Both the position numbers and the translations under genes were made by a program. The notes beneath the pieces were generated by a model that saw only the letters and a list, made by a program, of their open reading frames with translations, was not told where the DNA came from and made no database searches. Below are positions 6,510-11,396 of a stretch of DNA of 11,396 nucleotides, piece by piece. Origin of the DNA: Bacteroidales bacterium (GTDB taxonomy: Bacteria > Bacteroidota > Bacteroidia > Bacteroidales > ML635J-15); assembly GCA_028696755.1 (NCBI GenBank), contig JAQVGK010000056.1, forward strand, positions 1-11,396. The letters are read 5' to 3'. Each line of letters starts with the position of its first letter. Position 1 is the stretch's first letter.

Positions 6510-6620
6510 ATTCTGGTAGTTATCGAGTAAATTCAATTTTAGGCTTCTGATTTACCGAATTTGGGCTACTTGTTTTAAAAATTACATACTCTGTCTAGCA
6601 TTTAATACATGTTATTTTCT

Positions 6621-6651
6621 CTTGTGTTTTTAAGATAAATTTGTATTTTTG
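6621..6651 (+). promoter_or_regulatory. Candidate promoter of the hsdR-hsdS operon
   Basis: TATTTTTG at 6644-6651 matches the TAnnTTTG element exactly, with CTTG at 6621-6624 nineteen bases before it. A second perfect element, TAAATTTG, lies directly upstream at 6636-6643, so two overlapping starts are possible. The leader to the ATG at 6782 would be about 125 bases. The remaining DNA between the KilA-N remnant (6519) and hsdR shows no gene. Confidence 0.5.
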
Positions 6652-6781
6652 TAGAAAGTAATTTATAAAAATGGTGCAATCAGATTTTTTATAGTGTCAT
6701 TTTATAATAATGACTTTATTTTTAGTTTTAATTGACAAAATTATTAAATGTTAATCCTAAAGATTTATTGAAAGAAGAGTA

Positions 6782-9772
6782 ATGACTAAAGAATTCCAAA
6801 TAGAAGAAAACCTTATCAAGCAACTCACAGAGTTGAAGTACAACTATCGCCCTGATATAGTTGACCGCAAAACGCTTGAACAAAACTTCAAAACAAAGTT
6901 TGAAGCACTTAACCGTGTAAATTTGTCTGAAAGTGAATTTTTGCGTTTGCGTGAGGAAATTATCAATCCTGATGTATTTGCAGCATCAAAAATGCTCCGT
7001 GAACGAAATTACTTTCAGCGTGAAGATGGAACACCTTTGCATTACACTTTAGTAAATATAAAAGATTGGTGCAAAAACGACTATGAAGTTATTAATCAAT
7101 TACGCATCAATACCGAAAACAGCAATCACCGATACGATGTTATTTTGCTGATAAATGGATTGCCGGTTGTCCAAATCGAATTAAAGAAAATTGACATTTC
7201 ACCACGTAAAGCAATGCAACAAATCGTGGATTATAAAAATGATTTAGGAAACGGATATAGCAATACGTTAATGTGTTTTATGCAGTTGTTTATTGTAAGC
7301 AACAGCAATCGTACTTATTATTTTGCCAACAATAAAAACCAACATTTCGCCTTTAATGCCGATGAACAATTTCTGCCTATTTATGAATTAGCAGAAGAAA
7401 ACAATAAGAAGGTCAATTATCTGGAAGAGTTTACCGATAAGTTTCTGAAAAAATGTACGCTTGGCGAAATGATTAGCAAATACATGGTTTTGGTCGAAAG
7501 CGAACAAAAATTGCTTGTAATGCGACCTTATCAGATTTATGCAGTAAAAGCAATTGAGAATTGCGTAAATCAAAACAGAGGAAACGGTTATATCTGGCAC
7601 ACAACAGGAAGTGGAAAAACTTTGACTTCTTTTAAAGCATCAACATTACTCAAAGGCAATAATGAAATTGAAAAATGCTTGTTTGTGGTTGACCGCAAAG
7701 ACCTTGACCGACAAACCCGTGAAGAATTCAATAAATTTCAAGAAGGAAGTGTTGAAGAAAACACCAATACTGAAACATTAGTTAGGCGGTTATTATCGAC
7801 TGACTATGCCGATAAAGTAATTGTTACCACCATCCAAAAATTAGGATTAGCTTTAGATGGCACATACAAAAACCCTTCGACTTCGCTCAGGACAAGGAAT
7901 TACAAAGAGCGTTTAGAGCCACTTCGCAACAAACGCATGGTTTTCATTTTTGACGAATGCCACCGTTCACAGTTTGGCGATAATCATAAAGCCATTAAAG
8001 AGTTTTTCCCGAATGCTCAATTATTTGGTTTTACAGGTACACCAATTTTTGATGAAAATGCAACTTACAACATTAGAGAATGTGAATATGCTTCATACAA
8101 AACCACACAAGACATTTTCGAAAAACAATTACACGCTTATACAATAACCAACGCCATTGAAGATAAAAATGTACTTCGTTTCCATATTGATTATTTCAAA
8201 GGTAAAGGTAGCAAAAATCCAAAGCCGGGCGAACCTATTGCACAACAGGCAGTAGTAGAAGCTATCGTTGAAAAACACGATGCAGCAACAAATTCGAGGC
8301 GTTTTAATGCTATTCTTGCAACAGCTTCAATCAATAACGCTATAGAATTTTATCAGTTATTCAAAGAGGTTCAAAAGAAGAAACAAAACGAAAATTCAGA
8401 CTTTATTCCTTTGAACATTGCTTGTGTTTTTTCTCCACCAGCAGATGGAAACAAAGATATTCAGCAAATACAAGAGGATTTGATTCAGGAAAAAGAAGAT
8501 AACAAACAAAATCCTGAAGAAAAGAAAGCGGCATTAAAAACAATAATTGATGATTACAATTTACAATTTGGCACAAATCACAACATCTATGACTTTGATT
8601 TGTATTATCAAGATATTCAAAAGCGAATAAAAGATCAGAAATATAGCAACAAGGATTATCCACACAAAAACAAGATTGACATTACCATAGTCGTGGATAT
8701 GTTGCTAACTGGTTTCGATTCAAAATACCTGAATACTTTGTACGTTGACAAAAACCTTAAATACCACGGTCTCATTCAGGCTTTCTCTCGCACCAACCGA
8801 ATTCTGAACGATACCAAACCTCACGGGAATATTTTGGATTTTCGTTCTCAGCAGGATGCAGTTAATCAGGCAATAGCTTTATTTTCAGGTGTCGATGAAG
8901 ATAAATCTAGAGAAATTTGGTTGGTTGATCCAGCCCCTATAGTGATTCAGAAATTTAAAGAAGCAGTAGAAAAATTGGGCATCTTTATGCAAGAACATGA
9001 TTTAGCTTGCGAACCACAAGAAGTTTATAATTTAAAAGGAGATGCGGCACGAATAAGTTTTATTCAAAATTTTAAAGAAGTACAACGGCAACTGCTTGCC
9101 TTAGGTCAATTTACCGATTTGGAGCCAGAACAAAAGGCTATGATAGATCAAATATTGCCTAAAGATACTTTTTTGGAATTCAAAAGTTCATATTTAGAAA
9201 CTGCTAAACAATTTAAAAAGCGTCAAGAAAAAGAAGGAGACCAAGCTTCGCCCGAAATTCAGCAATTGGATTTCGAATTTGTGCTTTTTGCTTCGGCTAT
9301 TATTGATTACGATTATATAATGAACCTGATTGCCGACAGTACGCAAAAAAAACCTGCAAAGCAGAAAATGACCAAGTCACAGGTAATTAGTTTGCTAAGT
9401 TCAAATGCCAACCTGATGGACGAGCAGGAAGATTTAACCGAATACATAAATGGTTTGGATTGGAACAGCGGGCAAGATGTTGAAACATTGCGAAATGGTT
9501 ACGACAAATTCAAAGACGATAAATACAACAAAGAACTGGCTGGCATAGCTAACAAAAACGGACTAAAAACAACCGATTTGAAAACCTTTGTGGAACAGAT
9601 TATGAGCCGTATGATTTTTGACGGCGAAAAACTAACTGACCTGTTAGAACCACTAGAACTTAGTTGGAAAGAACGCAGGGTAAAAGAATTGGCGTTAATG
9701 ACAGACTTAGTACCACTATTAAAAAAAATAGCCCAAGGAAGAGAAATATCAGGATTAGCAGCTTATGAGTGA
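6782..9772 (+). CDS. hsdR: Type I restriction enzyme R subunit (HsdR)
   Basis: HsdR (996 aa) is the motor and nuclease of a type I restriction complex: it hydrolyses ATP to pull unmethylated DNA in and then cuts it. The PD-(D/E)XK nuclease shows Asp119, Glu133 and Lys135 (HRYDVILL...VVQIELKK), with the same spacing as D151/E165/K167 of EcoR124I. Superfamily 2 helicase motifs follow: HTTGSGKT (273-280, Walker A Lys279), DECH (391-394), FTGTP (417-421) and QAFSRTNR (666-673). A helical C-terminal region (about 730-996) should bind the methylase core. Length is normal for the EcoR124-like group. The start ATG gives a family-typical N-terminus (FQIEENLIKQL). An eight-residue insert, PSTSLRTR (365-372), comes from a dispersed repeat and lies just ahead of the DECH strand. 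The gene overlaps hsdS by 8 bases, so translation is probably coupled. All key residues are present, so it appears functional. Confidence 0.97.
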   Translation: MTKEFQIEENLIKQLTELKYNYRPDIVDRKTLEQNFKTKFEALNRVNLSESEFLRLREEIINPDVFAASKMLRERNYFQREDGTPLHYTLVNIKDWCKNDYEVINQLRINTENSNHRYDVILLINGLPVVQIELKKIDISPRKAMQQIVDYKNDLGNGYSNTLMCFMQLFIVSNSNRTYYFANNKNQHFAFNADEQFLPIYELAEENNKKVNYLEEFTDKFLKKCTLGEMISKYMVLVESEQKLLVMRPYQIYAVKAIENCVNQNRGNGYIWHTTGSGKTLTSFKASTLLKGNNEIEKCLFVVDRKDLDRQTREEFNKFQEGSVEENTNTETLVRRLLSTDYADKVIVTTIQKLGLALDGTYKNPSTSLRTRNYKERLEPLRNKRMVFIFDECHRSQFGDNHKAIKEFFPNAQLFGFTGTPIFDENATYNIRECEYASYKTTQDIFEKQLHAYTITNAIEDKNVLRFHIDYFKGKGSKNPKPGEPIAQQAVVEAIVEKHDAATNSRRFNAILATASINNAIEFYQLFKEVQKKKQNENSDFIPLNIACVFSPPADGNKDIQQIQEDLIQEKEDNKQNPEEKKAALKTIIDDYNLQFGTNHNIYDFDLYYQDIQKRIKDQKYSNKDYPHKNKIDITIVVDMLLTGFDSKYLNTLYVDKNLKYHGLIQAFSRTNRILNDTKPHGNILDFRSQQDAVNQAIALFSGVDEDKSREIWLVDPAPIVIQKFKEAVEKLGIFMQEHDLACEPQEVYNLKGDAARISFIQNFKEVQRQLLALGQFTDLEPEQKAMIDQILPKDTFLEFKSSYLETAKQFKKRQEKEGDQASPEIQQLDFEFVLFASAIIDYDYIMNLIADSTQKKPAKQKMTKSQVISLLSSNANLMDEQEDLTEYINGLDWNSGQDVETLRNGYDKFKDDKYNKELAGIANKNGLKTTDLKTFVEQIMSRMIFDGEKLTDLLEPLELSWKERRVKELALMTDLVPLLKKIAQGREISGLAAYE
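7873..7897 (+). repeat. Dispersed repeat inserted in frame in hsdR
   Basis: CCTTCGACTTCGCTCAGG plus ACAAGG encodes PSTSLRTR. It shares the CCTTCG..nnGCTCAGG pattern with the repeat at 10415-10432 in hsdS. Peptides of this kind (PSTSLRT) recur in unrelated Bacteroidetes proteins in my recollection, the mark of a repeat that spreads through coding sequence. It probably sits in a surface loop between TYKN and NYKERLEPLRNKR. Confidence 0.75.
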
Positions 9773-11033
9773 AGAAAAATTAATACCAGAATTGCGTTTC
9801 CCTGAGTTTAAGAACGAGGGTGAATGGAAAGAATCCGTTTTAGGTTCAGTAGTCGAAATGAAAGGACGGATTGGATACAGAGGATATACAACAGAGGATA
9901 TTGTCGACAAAGGGAAAGGAGCAATAACGTTAAGTCCATCGAACTTTAATGAAAATGGTCACTTGAATTTTGAAAAATGCACCTACATTTCTTGGGATAA
10001 ATATGAAGAGTCGCCAGAGATTCAACTTGAAGAAGGTCAAACAGTATTAGTAAAGACAGCATCCGTTGGTAAAACTGCTTACGTTGATAAACTTCCTGAG
10101 AAAGCCACTGTTAATCCACAAATTGTAGTATTAAAACCAAAGTCAATTCATAATCGGTTTCTAGCATTTACTGTTTCACATCAAAACACTCAAAATCAAA
10201 TTAGAAATAATGTCGGAGCAGGTGCAATCCCTAATATATCGCAAGAAATTATTTCTAAACTAGAAATTCTTCTTCCACCTGATGTGAAAAGAAAAGAACA
10301 ACAAAAAATCGCCTCCTGCCTATCTTCCTTGGATGAAGTAATTACAGCCCATAGCTTAAAACTGGAGCTACTCAAAGACCATAAAAAAGGCTTGATGCAA
10401 AACCTTTTTCCGCACCCTTCGGCGAGCTCAGGGGGCGGCACGGTGGCTGAGCCTGTCGAAGCCAAAGTGCCAAAATATCGGTTTAAGGAGTTTGAGAAAG
10501 ATGGGGAGTGGGGGGAGAAAAAGTTAGGAGAGGTTAGTAAAATGCAAGCAGGAAAATTTGTGAGCGCAACAGAAATCAAGGACAAATTGACGGAAGGTTT
10601 GTTTCCTTGTTATGGAGGGAATGGGTTACGTGGATATACTAAATCGTTTACAAATACAGGGACTTATTCTTTAATTGGGAGGCAAGGTGCATTGTGTGGG
10701 AATATAACTTTGGCTGAAGGGAATTTTCACGCAACCGAACACGCTGTTGTTGTAACGCCTAAAACCAATATTGATACAATTTGGCTTTATTACGAACTTG
10801 AACTATTGAATTTAAACCAGTATGCAACTGGCCAAGCCCAACCAGGTCTGTCTGTTAGTAATTTAGAACAAGTGGAACTTAGTTTACCAAGAAAACTTGC
10901 AGAACAACAAAAAATCGCCACTTGTCTTTCTTCCTTAGATGCACTCATCACTGCACAGGCAGAGAAGATAGAGCAATTGAAATTGCATAAAAAGGGGTTG
11001 ATGCAGGGGTTGTTTCCAAAAATAAATGATTAA
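9765..11033 (+). CDS. hsdS: Type I restriction-modification specificity subunit (HsdS)
   Basis: HsdS (422 aa) recognises the bipartite DNA target for both methylation and cleavage. It is built of two half-subunits. Each starts with a similar block (ELRFPEFKNEGEWKESVLGSV at about 9-29, YRFKEFEKDGEWGEKKLGEV at about 238-257), continues with a divergent target recognition domain, and ends with a conserved helical dimer segment: EQQKIASCLSSLDEVITA...HKKGLMQNLFP (178-216) and EQQKIATCLSSLDALITA...HKKGLMQGLFP (380-418). The two recognition domains differ, so an asymmetric bipartite target is expected. Between the halves lies a repeat-derived linker (PSASSGGGTVAEPVEA, 218-233). The ATG overlaps the hsdR stop. 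The next gene begins 4 bases after its stop. The DNA target itself cannot be read from the sequence. Confidence 0.96.
   Translation: MSEEKLIPELRFPEFKNEGEWKESVLGSVVEMKGRIGYRGYTTEDIVDKGKGAITLSPSNFNENGHLNFEKCTYISWDKYEESPEIQLEEGQTVLVKTASVGKTAYVDKLPEKATVNPQIVVLKPKSIHNRFLAFTVSHQNTQNQIRNNVGAGAIPNISQEIISKLEILLPPDVKRKEQQKIASCLSSLDEVITAHSLKLELLKDHKKGLMQNLFPHPSASSGGGTVAEPVEAKVPKYRFKEFEKDGEWGEKKLGEVSKMQAGKFVSATEIKDKLTEGLFPCYGGNGLRGYTKSFTNTGTYSLIGRQGALCGNITLAEGNFHATEHAVVVTPKTNIDTIWLYYELELLNLNQYATGQAQPGLSVSNLEQVELSLPRKLAEQQKIATCLSSLDALITAQAEKIEQLKLHKKGLMQGLFPKIND
10296..10412 (+). repeat. First copy of the HsdS conserved helical segment (117 bp)
   Basis: Codes for residues 178-216. It is similar to 10902-11018 at DNA level, the first 18 bases (GAACAACAAAAAATCGCC) being identical. 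Such repeats in hsdS genes can recombine and exchange target recognition domains; here no second hsdS copy is visible. Confidence 0.85.
10415..10463. repeat. Inverted pair of dispersed repeat units in the hsdS linker
   Basis: The left unit CCCTTCGGCGAGCTCAGG (10415-10432) and the reverse complement of the right unit GGCTGAGCCTGTCGAAGCC (10445-10463) share CTTCG.C..GCTCAG, so the two form an imperfect inverted repeat, like a REP pair. It is translated as PSASSGGGTVAEPVEA without breaking the frame, and is much richer in GC than the gene around it. Confidence 0.8.
10902..11018 (+). repeat. Second copy of the HsdS conserved helical segment (117 bp)
   Basis: Codes for residues 380-418, the same length (39 codons) as the first copy at 10296-10412, and ends the protein apart from four residues. 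Confidence 0.85.
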
Positions 11034-11037
11034 TATT

Positions 11038-11396
11038 ATGGAAAATTGGATACATACGGCAATACAGCTTTTGCAAAGAAGTCTTAGGCCTATACCACAG
11101 GAGTTAAACGAACTGGATTGGAAAAGTGGCTTATCCGATAAAAGTGAACGATTGGCACAGCATATATCCGCTTTTGCCAATTATCCAACAGGTGGCTATT
11201 TGGCTTATGGCATTGGTAACGATGGTTCATCAAAGCCACTTTCCAAACAAGAAATGGACGAAATTGTACAGAAACTTGGGAATATTGCTCGAAACAATTT
11301 GGCTCAGCCCATTGGCATAGAGCACGCAGTGGCAGATTTTAATGGTGTGCCAGTTTTGTTTATTAGAATTCCAGAATATCACGACAAGCCTGTAAA
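11038..11396 (+). CDS. AlbA_2 / Schlafen-like domain protein, N-terminal part (cut by window edge)
   Basis: ATG at 11038 opens a frame that runs to the window end (119 complete codons). Residues 21-63 fit the AlbA_2 domain (formerly AAA_4): ELNELDWKSGLSD, then RLAQHISAFANYPTGGYLAYGIGNDG, with the conserved AFAN and GG...GI motifs. A second strand-rich part includes GVPVLFIRIPEYHDKPV (103-119). AlbA_2 domains are related to the Schlafen core and are linked to nucleic-acid binding; many such bacterial proteins also carry a winged helix at the C-terminus, which would lie outside the window. The gene starts 4 bases after the hsdS stop, so it belongs to the restriction operon. Genes of this kind are often seen in type I loci, with no agreed function. 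No other start near the junction fits better. Confidence 0.85.
   Translation, partial: MENWIHTAIQLLQRSLRPIPQELNELDWKSGLSDKSERLAQHISAFANYPTGGYLAYGIGNDGSSKPLSKQEMDEIVQKLGNIARNNLAQPIGIEHAVADFNGVPVLFIRIPEYHDKPV

Larger units (their letters stand above)
5616..6519 (+). pseudogene. KilA-N domain protein gene, broken by a nonsense codon and an insertion
   Basis: Read from ATG at 5616, the frame gives a typical KilA-N start: a basic N-terminus, then DYISLTDIARHKDAEHTDSII (23-43), an in-frame TAG at 5745-5747, and NWMRNRNTIELLGFWE directly after it. Family members usually have Gln before NWMRNRNT, so a single CAG-to-TAG change explains the stop. The frame continues through NPNFKPLEFEGFRKQAGLHSFVMTPKEA to ITSILS, where a 517-bp insertion with flanking target duplication breaks it; a chance TGA lies at 5928-5930. 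The displaced 3' part resumes at 6443 and ends in TAG at 6517-6519. Even without the insertion the frame stops earlier than usual for this family; a +1 frame reading SGSYR (6512-6526) hints at an older frameshift. KilA-N proteins are DNA-binding and common in phage and next to restriction loci. Confidence 0.85.

Noticed and set aside
10196..10585. A 129-codon minus-strand frame inside hsdS.
   Set aside because: It is the antisense shadow of hsdS, and its Ser-rich, Cys-rich translation shows no family resemblance.

Overview
The window looks like chromosomal DNA of a low-GC Bacteroidetes (Bacteroidota). Promoter-like sites fit the Bacteroidetes pattern (TTTG, about 20 bases, TAnnTTTG), and no clear Shine-Dalgarno motifs decide the starts. 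The proteins also have a Bacteroidetes character: a GH73 glucosaminidase with LysM, DUF4180, KilA-N and a type I restriction system carrying in-frame dispersed repeats. Species cannot be named from the sequence.

Left part (1-5517) is housekeeping or accessory. After about 400 bases without a recognisable gene there is a 33-residue lysine-rich peptide gene (402-503) whose stop codon lies in its own terminator hairpin. A secreted protein of unknown function (742-2409, minus) is divergent from a secreted glucosaminidase/LysM protein (2608-3534, plus), with two perfect dyads between them. Then come an MFS permease (3802-4998) and a DUF4180 protein (5161-5517), each with a plausible promoter.

Middle part (5546-6519) is a decayed locus. 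A KilA-N domain gene is broken twice: by an in-frame TAG at codon 44, and by a 517-bp insertion with 14-bp perfect terminal inverted repeats. The insertion is flanked by a 66-67-bp direct duplication of the target with one mismatch. It has no credible ORF but contains a 25-nt-arm hairpin and a second 10-bp hairpin, so it resembles a non-autonomous element or a composite of dispersed repeats.

Right part (6621-11396) is a type I restriction-modification operon read left to right: hsdR (6782-9772), hsdS (9765-11033, overlapping by 8 bases), then, 4 bases later, the N-terminus of an AlbA_2/Schlafen-like protein cut by the window edge. HsdR would translocate and cut DNA, and HsdS would supply target recognition. 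The methylase gene hsdM is not in the window; if the system is complete, it should lie downstream. Both hsdR and hsdS carry a short dispersed repeat with a CTTCG...GCTCAGG core, inserted in frame. In hsdS it sits exactly in the linker between the two half-subunits, where length is known to affect target-site spacing in related enzymes.

The most unusual items are the 517-bp element with its long target duplication, the repeat insertions tolerated inside restriction genes, and the AlbA_2 gene embedded in the operon.
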